Origin: Klebsormidium nitens
Lineage: Eukaryota > Streptophyta > Klebsormidiophyceae > Klebsormidiales > Klebsormidiaceae
DNA length: 64,000 nucleotides
Reading direction: 5' to 3'
Assembly (NCBI GenBank): GCA_000708835.1
Contig: DF237238.1
Location: 47,570 to 111,569, forward strand
Within the stretch, counting starts at the first letter, position 1. Every line of letters starts with the position of its first letter. The position numbers and the translations under genes are program-made. Positions 1 to 12,680 of this stretch are shown piece after piece. Under the pieces are notes generated by a model that was given only the letters and a program-made list of their open reading frames with translations, searched no databases and was not told where the DNA came from.

Positions 1-3000
1 CGAGCGGGCATGGAAGAAGGGGCGAGGGAGGGCGAGCCGTTGAAGAAGCGGAAAGAGAGGGAAGAGGAGAGGGAGGAGCCCGAGAGCAGCAAGCGGCCGC
101 GGGAGGACAGCGACGCGGAGAGCAATCGGGCTCGCGGGAAACGGCCGCGGGAAGACGAGGAGTCGGAGGATTACCGGGGGCTCGAGCGGCGAAGGACGGA
201 CTCTGCAAAGCGGCTGGAGGCCGAGGGGAAGCGGCCGGTGAGTGCGCCGCTGCAGTGGGAGCGGGACCAAAAAGGGAAGCGCACGGGGATCAAAGTCCCC
301 CGCGTGGACTCGCGCGGGGTGTGGTCGCAGGCGCTGGTCGAGACGGAGCCGATCAGGCGGGCGGCTGCGCAGCGGGCGCGGCAGAGGTGGAGAGATGAGG
401 AGAGCGAGAGCGAGGCCGAGGAGTGGGAGTCGGAGAGCACGGACGAGGAGCAGGACGTGGAGGCGGAGGAAGAGAGCGAGGCGGAGAGCGAAGTGGGGGA
501 GAGCGACGCGGTGAGGGGCTGGCTCAAGGAAGCACTGAGTTGGAAGCAAGAGCTACGGATCCGTTACAGGGCTGTTAAAGTTTTCGAAACTCGTTAGCTA
601 AAGCCTGTGGCTCCGGAGCTTTACTGGTGACGTTTCCTTTTGTTTGACTTTGCTGGAAGAATTCAGGGGTTTTCAGTCGTTGTTAGCATGAGAGCAAGCA
701 CGCTGATGAAGGGTGAGCGGAAAGCGAGTGATTTAACGCAGAAGTCCTCCCTCTCTGTTTTCTTAACTCCGGCTTCCAGATCTAGTCCAGGCTCAAGGTA
801 ACGTGCCACTCGCTCTTCAACAGATGCACCGGTTTTGTCGAACCCACTTCTTCTTCGAAGCGATTAACTGGAAGGAGCCTCACTTGCGCACTGAGCATTG
901 TCAGTGCGCACCGCATCGGCCGTTGCGCTGACCAGCTTCTGATCTTCCAGGAGGATGCGCTGAGCGACGAGGAGCCGGAGGACCACACGGCGTGGGTGAT
1001 GGAGGACGACCTGGCGGACCGCACCAACTGGGGCGCCAAGATGACGAAAGCCACCATGGTCCCGCCGGTGTCGCGCAAGTACGAGCTGATCGACGAGTAC
1101 CGCATCGTGTCCGACGAGGCCATGGTGCGCGACAAGATGCGCGCGCAGTTCCCGGACTTCATCCTGAACAAGCTGACGCTGCGCGCGGAGACGGGGCACA
1201 CCGCGGAGATCATCGTGCACCCGCGCAAGGCGCGCAAGATACTCGGGGAGGAGGTGCTGGAGCAAGAAGTGTACGGGATCGACCCGTACACGCACAACCT
1301 GCTGCTCGCCACCATGTGCAGCCTGCCCAAGGTCAAGGCGCCCAAGGTCATCGTGTCAGACGAGGAGCGCCGCACCTTCATCGAGCAGGTACGGCCAAGG
1401 GGAAGCCAAATTCCGTTACTCAAAAGTGTTGAGGGGATGTCGTGCTTGGGTCTGAAAAGGCAATAGTTTGACGTTGTGATGCAATGCCGGGTTCCATTGT
1501 TCCCGTTGCGCTTACAAGGTTCTCTTGTTCAATGAGTTAGCTAGTCAGCGAGACATGGCGTGACACGGTCTGCGGCCTGCTCTTCCCCGCTGCTTCAACT
1601 TTCGCATCTTGGATCGATGTTTGAACCCACTCCCGTTGCTTCGGTAGACTCACGCGCTGTCTTCAGTCGCTGACGGTGCCACGTAATTTTCGCTACAGCC
1701 GCTGCTGATGGCGCTGAACCGTGCTGCGGCCGCGTACACGGGTTACACCAAGGTGCCCGAGTCGCTGGACCTGAAAGTCATCGTCCAGGTGGTGGCCAAG
1801 GAGGCGCACGAGGCGCAGAACCAGCCGCTGAAAGAGTACGCGCTGGCGCTGCTCGAGGCAATGGAGAAACGGCCGCTCGACAAGTACCTCGCATACCGAA
1901 AGGTGCGAGACGGCCCCGCAGATGCGCTGTGGATGGAAGTCTTGTGTGGAGCTTGAGTGATCTTGAAGGAGACATTCCTGCAAAAGCCGTTGCTTCTCGT
2001 AAACGTACCAAGCTCAGATCGCTGCGTCCGCCGAGCATTGCTCCAGTAATCGCTCCCTGGTCGAAGAATATTGGGTTGGGAAAGCGGGCGCGTCTGAGAC
2101 TCCTTTACCAAAACGAAGTAAGCGAGTGCTTTTACCAGCAAGACCGCCTGTACAACGGTTTGTTGGGGGAGCCCGTCTGACTCCTGTTTGCGCGCAGGGG
2201 CTGGGCGTGGTGTGCAACCGCACGGGCATCTGCAAGGACGACTTCGTGGTGGAGTTCCACGGGGAGGTGTACCCGCCGTACCGCTGGTTCGAGAAGGAGG
2301 ATGAGATCCGGCGGCTGCAGAAGAAAGAGGTCGCGCCCGAGTTTTACAACATCATGCTCGAGCGGCCCAAGGTGAGACCACGCCCCAGCAGCGCGGGGGA
2401 CTCTGTCGTGCTAACAGAGTGACGTACTGGGAATCGGTTTTGCTGCTTCAACCGCTGCAACTTTCGTTGCACACAAACAGTCACATCCTTCTATCGTTCT
2501 GAGGGCAAGTGCTACTTTAAGGTAGTTGTGGATCAACCATCCTTCCGAAGGCTGGTTGCGGGATCCGGCAGGTCGAACGGGTATGCAATTACCGCTGCTG
2601 TAGATTTTTTAATATGGTAGGCCACTGTGGTCTCCCTGTGTTCTAGCAGCCCTTGCGCTGCCGGAAGAGTGGAGGGAGAAGTCAAGGGCTGCCTATCGTA
2701 AAAGCGGGTTGTTGACTTGTCGCTCCACTGGTGCGTTGCTGTACGCAGAAGGACCTGGGCGGGTATGACTTGCTGGTGATTGACGCGATGCACAAGGCCA
2801 ACTTTGCGAGCCGGCTGTGCCACTCGTGCACTCCGAACTGCGCCACCAAGGTGACGGCCGTGGACGGACACTACATGATCGGGCTATACGCCATCGAGGA
2901 CATTCAGCCCGGGGAAGAACTCACATTCAACTACCACTCCGTCACCGAGGTGAGCCAATGAAAAGTTCTAGCTCCGTAGGTAGGATAAACTGTTTTCTTT

Positions 3001-6000
3001 GAGATTATCTTTCAAGAGCTTCCTTTGGAGGTGTGGTTTTGCCAGGTACGTGATCGGCTGCTTGTGACGGGTTCGTGAGGCATCACTCCGTTTCTGCCGC
3101 AAAGTGTGGAAGCAAAAATCCGTTGCTTGTGGAAGCGGTTTGCCAAGTTCCCGTCGCTTTCTAGACAGTTGAGGCCCTAACCCCATTTTGAACAAGCTTG
3201 TCAGAAGTTCGAAATACTGGCCGGCTGGGGGCTGCTCTCACGCTCTGTGCGAAAGCATTCGTTGTCCGGAGATCCTCCAATACCAATCTCTAGAGTTTAG
3301 GGTTTTAGGGTTTCAGGATTATAGGCTTTTATGCTGACAGCGCACTCGTCGCGCCCCTGGTGCAGAGCAAGGAGGAGCACGAGCACGCGGTGTGTTTGTG
3401 CGGCAGCCGGCAGTGCCAGGGCAGCTACCTCAACTTCGCGGGCAGCACCAGCTTCCAGCAGGTGATGAACAAGAGCCACGGCGTGCTCAACCGGCACCAC
3501 CTGCTACTCGCCGCCTGCCAAGACCCCACCCTCACTTCCACCGACATCGAGGACCTCGAGAAAGCCGGCTTCAAGAGCTCGCTCCTCGACGGGCTGCCGC
3601 CCTGGGCCGTCAAGTATGCTGCGCAAGTGGTGAGGCTGTGTGTTTCTTTTTTTTTTTAACTCGTCGTTTTCTAAGCTCTGGGTCAGGCAAGCGTAGGAGA
3701 CACACATCAAATGGAGCTTCTCTGGAAAGGCTGTCAACGGGTCACCGGCAGTCTGCACACATCTTTTCGCGACACCCAAGAATTGATCTTGGAGCTGATG
3801 GAAAGCGTCCGATTGTGATTACTGCTGTCTTTCATTTGCAAGCGACACGGTAAGCGTACTCTGGCGTCATTAGTTGAGTGTTTTCTTCAAAGCGCTGTCC
3901 ACACCTTAGACACCGCAAATCATCGCGCTGCCGCAAGCATTTGACTGGCCGGTCTCCTGTCTTGCCAGGCGCACTTCATCTTCTACGAGCGGAAGGCGCT
4001 GCCGGGGGAGCTGCTGGCGCATAACAAGCGGCACAAGCGGCGGCGCGGCGGGGACAGCGATCCAGAGAAGCAGGCCGCGCAAGACGAGGCGGAGGGCGTC
4101 GAGAGCCAGCGCTTGCAGAACCTGGCCATCACTCTCGACAAGGTCCGGCGCTTTCACCGTTGTTGCGCGAGGTCCAGCTGCTTTATGCATCCAAGCATAG
4201 CCCCGCTCGCTACCTCTTATGGAAATGTTCATTCCGTGCGCTCCTGATTTCGCTCTGTTCTGTCCGGTTTCTTGGCATTTAGCAAGCGCCTTAGAAGCTC
4301 GCTATCACGCCCGACAAGGTCCCTGAGCTGGAGCCCTTCCTTCTCATTCCTAGCTTTGTGACGAAATTTGGATATCATTGTTCACTGTCAAGTACAAGTT
4401 CCTTACTTGGTATGCAATGCGTAGCAATAACTTTTTGGAAGGCGTAACTATCAACCTGCTAGGGCTCTGCCTCGACAGCACGAAATAATGTTCCCCATCC
4501 CTCTTGGTATCCATCCCTTCTTAGGTGCGCCACTGTCTGACTGCCCTCTGCGGTTGCCCCGCCACGGAGGCGCCTGCCCCCTTACGGCTGCTGTCCCCCG
4601 GAGAGGTGGTGCAGCGGCTATGGACGGCCGACGATTCGCTGGTGCAGCAGATCCGACGGTACCTGGAGCTCCACGTGGACGATATGGGGCGGCTGGCGCC
4701 CATCCTGGAGGAGCTGCACGTGCAGCGACCACAGGAGACGGAAGAGGGGCTCTCAGCCATGCGGGCAAGCCTCCTCTGGTGAGAATTTTCAAGCGGTCAA
4801 AGTGACTCATGTGAAAGTCTGAGTCAAACCCTGGATGCATAAAAGAATCACAGGCGTCTAATACTAAGAGTCTCAACGGCGCGTTGGACAGCCACAGTGG
4901 GGGTTTTGGGGTTGGTCTGATGTTGCTAGTAAGCACAGGGGTATTTGTTACTCGCAGTTTGCTGCTCATATTTGTGGCCTAGGCTGCCACTCTGCACATA
5001 AAGAAACCTGCACGACACATCACTAGCTGGACGTTGCGATGAAACAGGCTGGCTGGCCCGCTCTTAGAGGGATTCTCAGAGAAGCAACGGGACACGTGCT
5101 CAAGCAAGATTGGTCTGGGCTGTTCCTATTGATTGCTGCTGCCTTATCCTGGGCACAGCAAAGTGTGCGCTACTTACGACACCGTTTTGAATGACAATTG
5201 CCCGGCCTATCGTGCAGGTTGCGCGACGCGCTCATTGCACTGGACATCAAGCCCACTGCGCGGCACGACGCTGCGGCGGACCTGCTCACCATGTACGCCG
5301 CCACCAAGGACTTCTTCACACATGCGGTGAGGCCCGCACCACTCCCGTTTCGCCGCACTCTGCGTGTGGGCACCTAATCCTTGCTTGCGCAGTTGCCTCC
5401 TATGCAGTGTTCCGCACATTCGCATCCGTCAGCACGGACTATCAAGTCCATGTAAGTAAGATTGGAGTGTCCAGCGCTAGTGGTAGGCCTCCAGCTTATG
5501 TAGTACGCCAAAGACCGCAGTACTGCTGAGGAGCTGACATGGCCCCTCCTGTCCGGCCTCATTTGCAGGACTACGTGGCGAGCAGCTTCGAGTCGGAGCC
5601 GGTGACAATCGTGGCCATGGACCTGGGCGTCAAGGAGTCGAGCTTCCCGCCCAAGACGGTGCGCAAGGCGTACAAGCCGTACTTCGTGTGGGGGCAGCTC
5701 ATCAACTGGTACAAGCAGTCGGTGGCCGACCCTGGCGCCACTCTCAACAACGTAAGCCTGTTGCGGTTTCCAAGGGGCTTTTAAGAGCTCCCTAGAATAG
5801 TTTCTGTGGCCCCTGACTTTTGCATCACGCGCCTCTCTGCAATAATTCGTTAGTGGGTCGTCACGCTTTTCTGTACATGGTATTCTCAGCGTTGCTTTTG
5901 GTGCATAGTGCATTCAGCTGTAACTGTGGAGGGCACGAGAGCCAGGATTTGTGCACTTTCGCGGCTTTCTCATTCGAGTGCGATCGGCTCCCATAAGATT

Positions 6001-6675
6001 CGTTTCAGGAGCATACCGGATGATGGGGTTGCGAGAAGGAATGTCACGAGGGTCGTTGTGTTTTGGATTTCCCTTGTTATGACGCAGTTTGCTTTCAGGC
6101 TGATATCAGATTCCCAGGATCCCCTGTGTTCCGCACGCTGACCCAAGCGGCGATTGAGCTGTGCATCTCTGCCCGCAGGTGCGGCGTGGGTGTTTGACGC
6201 TGCCTGACCCCGGGTCCTGCTATTCGGCGACTGCCAAGCAGGCCATCCCCCGCGGTTACGGCCGCAAGCAGAGGGCGCGCATGCTCGACAAGTACATCGT
6301 GAGTACATTCCGGTGATCGAAAGCCATCTTCTGGTCAACAAGGCCTTTTCGCTCGAAGTGCTATCTTGTGGGCGCCTCCTTCTCACCAGCTGTGCTGAAA
6401 AGTTGCTGTCATTCGATCTTGATCTGCTTACTGCTGCTTTGAGGCGTTTTGAACGCGGAGTCTCTGACGCATCTTCCTGACTGGTGCAGACGAACAAGGT
6501 CCAAGGTCCGTGGCCGAAGCAGGAGCAGCACTGGCTGTGGAGCCACAACATCCGAGGGTTGTACGGCACCCCCTGGTTCGACGCTATTCGGGCAGGGCGA
6601 GCCGTGGATTCCGACCTGGTGCATTGGCTGCGCACAAGGCCCGTCTTCGAAGGCCCTTATGATCATGGCCACTGA
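1..6675 (+). CDS. ATXR3: ATXR3/SDG2-type SET-domain histone H3K4 methyltransferase, 5'-partial
   Basis: Predicted nuclear histone lysine methyltransferase of the ATXR3/SDG2 family, the main H3K4 trimethyltransferase of plants. Exons: <10-510, 951-1388, 1699-1902, 2198-2371, 2749-2949, 3366-3629, 3969-4142, 4525-4778, 5218-5326, 5569-5751, 6179-6298, 6490-6675; they join into one frame of about 935 residues with a TGA stop. The SET domain spans roughly residues 382-506 (exons 4-5), with the motifs CHSCTPNC and GEELTFNY. A post-SET-like cysteine cluster (CLCGSRQC) follows near 516-523. The conserved C-terminal ATXR3 region follows, with recognisable blocks such as LQNLAITLDKVR, GQLINWY and VHWLRTR. 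Exon 1 encodes an acidic, arginine-rich disordered stretch. The frame is open to the window edge, so ATG 10 is probably internal; Arabidopsis ATXR3 exceeds 2,300 residues. All introns but one are phase 0. Confidence 0.9.
3296..3317 (+). repeat. Short interstitial telomere-like motif
   Basis: Three head-to-tail units close to TTTAGGG/TTTTAGGG lie in intron 5 of the SET-domain gene: TTTAGGG, then TTTTAGGG, then TTTCAGG. This may be a remnant of telomeric repair or a telo-box-like regulatory motif. A single similar unit lies at 54568-54582. Confidence 0.5.
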
Positions 6676-7548
6676 GGGAGGGAGCTGCCATACATGCATA
6701 GGAACTGTAGAAGAGGAGCGGTTGCCTTTGAGCACGTTGGTAGATAGACATGCAAGAAGTGGATATAGCAGGGACAGATTGAAGCCTGAAAAAAGTCATA
6801 GAATAGTCATTTAGTAATCGTGGATCAAAAAGGGATCGACTTTGGTGCATAGAATCTTCACAACTATTGGGAATCTTCGAGTCCTATTTCGAATCGTTAA
6901 AAGCAATGGTCATGTGAACTGTCGCAGACCACAGCGTCGTTTGCAGCGCTCCGTGAATCAAAGGTTTCATACGTGGAACCATTGCAAGCTCAAATTATTT
7001 CATTCATGAGTAGCAATATAGGGGCATGATATCTATCTGGCATGAGCACTTCGAGCAGCAGCCATTCGAGACCGGGCTGCATGCTAATCAGTCGCCATCA
7101 CGTATGCACCATTCCTATATTATCCCTGATCCGTCATGTGCAGCGCAAAGCTATAGCTTTAGTAAGAGCTGAATCTATTATGTGCATGAAGCTGTACTAC
7201 GAGCTCACGAAGTGTTCAACAAGTATCATGGATTTGTCAATTGCTGTAGCGACTTCGATAACAAATCCCAAAATCGGTAGTAACACACTTTGCGTCCCGG
7301 CCATCATGGATCAAAGGAAACGAACATGCACTCATGGACTTTCTTGCTGATATTGATGAAGCGTCTGGATTCTGGTTTGAGTGCTAGTTGAAGAGACGCA
7401 ACTGCATGTTGCAGAAGACTGACTTACTTGCATCCTAACTTGATCTTACGAACGGTTAGTCGAGAAGAATGGGTCAACGCGCGCACTGTACCGTCCGGTC
7501 CTACCTTTCAGTACTGTACATGTGATAATGTAGACAAGGTGCTCCAGC
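6676..7548. other. Convergent intergenic region
   Basis: Separates the 3' end of the SET-domain gene (+) from the 3' end of the nucleotide-sugar transporter (-). It is fairly AT-rich and presumably holds both 3' UTRs. I see no coding frame with plausible composition and no clear RNA gene. Confidence 0.6.
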
Positions 7549-10500
7549 TTACACAAGCTCCTCCCCGGATGCCCTTTTGTGACCTTTGTGCGGACTGCCG
7601 GACCCCCGTCGAGGAGAACTGTTATCAGACCTTTCCCTATGGTCTTCCGCATAAATTACGCCTCGATCTCTGATATTTAAGCCCGGGGTAAGCACCTCCG
7701 CAGGATCAAACCTGGAAGCCCCCGACTCATGATTTCTCCGAGAGCCAACTATCAGTGGCGAAACGTGCCCATTTTCCCTCAACTTTGTGATCATCGAAGC
7801 CCGCTGTGGCTCCTCTGCTCTAGCTGCCTCAAACAGAGGCAACAAACTCCCGCTGGCCGTCGGCAGCAGATCCTGAGCACTTTTCGAACTTCTGTCAGAA
7901 ATGGCCGCAGTGGGCAATGGACTTTCTTTGCATTTGGCACGCCGTTGCTGATACTTGGCTGCGGTGTACCAGAAACCCCCCGCCGTATTGATGGTTATGC
8001 CCAGGATATTCAATGGACTGAAGTCGCCCTGCCGAAAGATGAAGAAGCCGACAAGCTGCAAGCACACAAACGAAGCTTAGAAACAATCACAAAAGATTTG
8101 ACAAGATGCCGAGAAATAGATTCAACCCTAAAGGCTACAAGGATCATGCCAAAAGGCCTTCTCCTTCATATGTCAGAACGAATGTTCTTGATGCGCAGCT
8201 TACATACAAGTCGCACGAACCTCCCTTAGAATGCATAGGGTTGTTCTTCCCCATCATTGCCGCGTGACCACTCAATGCGATTGAACCAACTTATGGCTTC
8301 GCTGTAAATCACTCACGGTAGCCACAACGCCTTTGAGAGCCCCCACGACCGTGGTGGTTAGCGCAGAATTGACGAGCGTGCACAGGAAGAGGCTGTAGTT
8401 GAGCAGGACGCCGATGAAGAGCGACACAATAAGGTTGAGGAGGAAGTAGGAGCCATGCGTGGCTGCGGTGGTGAAAACTGCTGGAACTGAGTCGTACACC
8501 TCGCCCGTGACACAGATGAGCACCACCAGCACGGGAAGCGAGAGAATGCTGTTGTACAGTAACAACTCGAGAGACGTCATGCCCTTCTCGCCGCCGCTGC
8601 GCTCCACCAGCAGCAGATATGTCGCCTGTGCACAGAGACATGGCGCCTTGTTGCCGCTCAGATGTTCAAAGGTGCATGGGATGAGGCATTACCTAAGGGT
8701 TGCGCTACCGGAACCGATCGGTGCACAGATAGCGCACTCAAGGGACTGTGATGGCAATGAGGCAGTTTGCCGAGGCTTCAGCCCTGATGTAAGTCCTTGG
8801 TGCAGGGTTGATGCAGTGATGGCTCCGTCAATTGAATCATCCTGTCAACGACAAATCTTTTCAAAGAGGCTACTGGAGGCATGGTGCGGTACTACACTGC
8901 AGAAAGTGGTCCACCAGCTCCACACAGCAGGAGCAGCCATGTGCATGGACTGCAACGCAAGCAGCCAAGCTGAATGCCTTAACAAGAGAGGAAGCTGTGC
9001 CTGTCTCTGTGCGCACTGACCTGGAGCACGCAGCTCATGAATGCAAGGCCGTAGGCCGTCATGTCAAAGCGGATGTCGCCCACCCCCGCAATGAATGTTC
9101 CCCCCACGATGGTCAGGACCGACGCAGAAACCTGCAAGAGCGAGAAGGCAGATGCCAAACCATGAGGAACGGAGCCTAGCTAACTTCCATCGAACAATCT
9201 TGTCACCGGTGACTAGCACATGGACATGCTGTAGCTTGCCACAGTCTCTGATGCAAGGATCTTATAAGCTACGAGGGAGATCTGGCAATACAACCAGGTG
9301 GCAGTGAGTTGCACGTATGATGCAACAGCTGAGGTTTCCAAAAACGGCACTGCTGGTTCGCTGGCAATTTCGGACCGTAACCTCTCTTCTCACATCCTCT
9401 GACATGACGGTACTGCTTTCATTCGTCTGCTTCTCACCTGCCATGGCGGCTGCACGTTTCCCATGAGGGACTTAACCCCAAGGATGAGCACAGGAGCTGT
9501 AACGAAATCAATGAGAGTCGTTCAGCGCCAGATTAAGGGTCTATGATCGAACACACAACTTGAGAAACCCATGATTTGGCATCGCCGTGCTGGAGTGACC
9601 CACTGTAAAGAGGTACATAATGCAGTTGACTTTTCTGGAAACCTAAGGCTGCTGATTATGCAGACTTGCAATCTCAGCATTCAAGCAGGAAAGCAGCAGT
9701 CCAATCAGACTTTAGCAGCAATAGTCAGTTCCTCCAAACAAGCATTTACGGCGATCAGATTCGTTTGTGATGTCGAGAAGCAGGTGGAACTCACTGATCC
9801 TTTTCAAAACATGGTACATAGGCAAGTTGAGGGTCTTCAAGCTTGCCAGGGCAAAGGCTACGTTTGCATTGTAGAAGAAAACAACGGGCGCCAGTGCATA
9901 TGCCGTCTTCCATTCAAATTTCCGTACCCAAAGAACACCTGTCCATTTCAAGGCATATATAAGCGCAGCAGAGGCTGCCATCTGCAAAAGAGGAGCAAAA
10001 TTGCCTGGTGACCATACGAATTGCAAACAGGGCTTTGCAACATCTGAGAACCGCACGAATATTCCTGAACACTCTTGGGGTGCATTGGCAGCTGAAGTCA
10101 AATCTGAGTCGAAGATCATAGCTTTAGCACTCGGTGTTCATGAAGGTCAGCTAACAACCACTCCAAACTGCATATGCTTTAAATTGTCCGGAATGTTTGA
10201 TTTCAAATGGGTCCATTTTTGAGCATGTAAATGCAGTTCTGCGGCACCTTATTGAATGTTCTACACATGCAGCAAAGGGTGAAGCCGCCAAAATTACTTA
10301 TGTGTGCAAGAGTTTGATAACCTACCTGGAGGGTCAAGAATGTGTTTGGGTACTGAAAATCAATAATAACTGCCTTGTTTATGACTCCCATAGCCACAGC
10401 AACCGCAGCGTAGAATATGCTGGCCAGAAAACTGATCCACTGCAGAGATGAAGGGACATGTAACGATAAGCAATATTTACGTATGCCAACTCCATGAAAA

Positions 10501-10549
10501 CCTTGCCGCTTAAGACGCTGCTCCCAAAGCGCTCCATCAGCAGCTGCAT
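7549..10549 (-). CDS. SLC35D-like nucleotide-sugar transporter with long C-terminal tail
   Basis: Predicted multi-pass Golgi/ER transporter of the NST/TPT (SLC35) family, exchanging a nucleotide sugar for the nucleoside monophosphate. Exons in coding order: 10481-10549, 10326-10439, 9795-9981, 9438-9496, 9021-9131, 8317-8625, 7549-8055; they join in frame to about 451 residues. Family blocks are visible: LNLPMYHVLKR followed by TPVLILGVKSLMG, LLLYNSILSLPV, and LCTLVNSALTTTVVGALKG, the hallmark C-terminal SLC35 motif. Then comes NTAGGFWYTAAKYQQRRAK, the membrane exit. Most relatives end soon after this point; here a hydrophilic, serine/arginine-rich tail of about 130 residues follows. The start at MQLLMERF is the first in-frame ATG of the 5'-most exon I can place, so an upstream exon is possible. 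The exact substrate cannot be read from sequence. Confidence 0.82.
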
Positions 10550-12680
10550 TGCCAGCCGTAGCCTGATAGATCTGCCAAACAACCTGCGTCATTAGGACCA
10601 CCTGCTTGTGACCAGGCTGCTATGCTCCAGTGTTAAACGGCTACAAGTACCTGCCAAGCTGCTCACTCAGATCCAATTATGGAGGAAAAGGTCACAAACA
10701 AGGCTCACGTCAACACAATGGAACAAGACTTTGGACACGCAAAGAGTGCCTTTTCTGAAGACAGATCGTCAAGGCTGGCTTACTTGCTTCCGATCCAACT
10801 CATTGTGTTTTCCTTGATGGTCTCCTTTCTCCTGACCCGCTTTTCCTCTTCGCCAGCCCCCTACTGGCCCTAGTAAGGAACTCAGCAAGTGTGCCATCCC
10901 AAACCCTTTCTTCATCACTCCTGACTGACGGAGATCTGACAAAGTCTCCAGAAACGCTATGCTGATCATCTTGTGCAGTTCTCCAACAAGCGGTACAGAT
11001 TTAGGGCTTCTCAAACAAGAGATGGGCCAAGGGCAGCGCGTTGTTGCCCCCCCCCATTATCAACTCGAACTACACGGGATTTGAAAGATCCAGGCGCTAA
11101 AGTGCTGAAGATTACAGCGTTGAAGCTAATTTGCCAAGAAGCCAACTGCAACCCTCCAGCCTCCAGGTGGCCGCCATCATGGCGCAGCTAGAAACTTTTG
11201 GAGAATGCACTTGAACTTGACAAAGAACTTGAAGCACTAGCCTGCCAGTGAGCCTTGAGGTCAGCGACGAGAGTAGGTAGACATTATGTACCTATCTGTT
11301 GGCAACATAGAAATCTTGGAAATCATGCCTTCGACGACGACTATTATCTTCCATAGGTACAGTAAATTTAACGTCGGGATCGGCTCGTTCTAGCTCGTTC
11401 CCGAATCCTAAGAGGGAAAGTTTGAACGCCCCGTCGAATGTGGCTACCTAATCAATATTTCTTTTACCAAAGAAACCTCGTGTGAGATGACGACTGCAAC
11501 TGCACTGTGCACACTGCAGCTCAGGCACGTTTGCAAAGCGTCTTGACCGGGCGTACCAGGCGTACCTACCTACAACTGGTCATTAATAACAGTCAATCAT
11601 CATATACGGGTCTATCAAATGTAAGTTGTACTGACTTGGCTATACATAGCAATGTTGAGGTTATACCTACGATCCTCTGCCGTTTTATATCTCTGTTCGA
11701 ATATAAAGAAGGGCTCTTCGAGTAATCAAAGATTGACTGCCCGGTAGTAAGGCACCTGACTGCCCGGTAGTATGGCACCTGGGAGTTTCCATGGCAGAAG
11801 TACACCAATAGAGCTGGGTAGGTAGGTAGCTGGGTAACTACAGTAGGACACGCGTGGTAGTAGTACCGGTAGCTCCCCGGATGACAAGGACGACATTCTT
11901 TTTCCATTTCGGGATAATACCTGGAATTCATCGTCAATCTGCGTCATGCATGGATCTGACCAGACTGATAGATACGCCGAGATGCAGACAGCATCAAACA
12001 CCTGCATGGCGGGTACCACCGTCCACGGTAATCGAGCAATATCCTACCACAAATTTGAAAACTCGAAACTCCGGAAAATTCGTTAAACACCTGATTGAAC
12101 ATTCTCGTTTCCAAATTCCCATCGCAATGTTCCGTACGGTACATACCGAGTTTGTTGGCCGGTGCTGCCAAAAAAAGTAAGTTTGCCCAGGACAGGAATC
12201 CCGAGTACCGGTACCACAAAAAGCACATGTGTGCATGCATGGACTTTCATTTTCTTTTCAGGGGGGAGTTTGATATGTCGTACCAAGCAGCTTCGTAGCC
12301 TGGCCCCCGGCCCCATGTTTCAGTGTCGCGGCATATGAAGCGCGCGCGCATTTCGACTGCAAGGCTGAAGCCATCAGTGCAGGCCCCGGGGCCTAGGCCG
12401 GGCAGGGAGCAATTAGGTAGGTACCTAGCTACGGTACACTGCGTATAATCACGTATCCTGGCACCAGTTGCTGTCTACCGGGCGAATCCAGAGTCAGGAG
12501 TCAGAGAGTAGGCTGTGATGCAGCGACACGTGTGACCGCGTGACTCATGCAATCATGCGAGGTATGGCGCCGCCGGCCGGCCGGCCGCAACAGTCGAATT
12601 CCGTAAGCTATACTCTCGGACTATATGCTATGCGCAGGTCAGGCTGGTAGGTAGGTAGTACTACCTAGGTAGTAGCCTCA
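10550..12680. other. Divergent intergenic region rich in TACC/GGTA motifs
   Basis: Lies between the starts of the transporter (-) and the golgin-like gene (+), so it should contain both promoters. I find no convincing exon. From about 11270 the sequence is strikingly rich in GTAC, TACC and GGTA words, including GGTAGGTAGGTA runs near 12417 and 12648. A 23-bp unit is duplicated in tandem at 11734-11779. Confidence 0.5.
11734..11779. repeat. Two tandem copies of a 23-bp unit
   Basis: The unit TGACTGCCCGGTAGTA-(A/T)-GGCACC occurs at 11734 and again at 11757, differing at one base. It is non-coding. Confidence 0.75.

Noticed and set aside
7042-7350. Small open frame (102 codons) in the intergenic region
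   Set aside because: No coding composition, no family signature and no supporting neighbouring exons.
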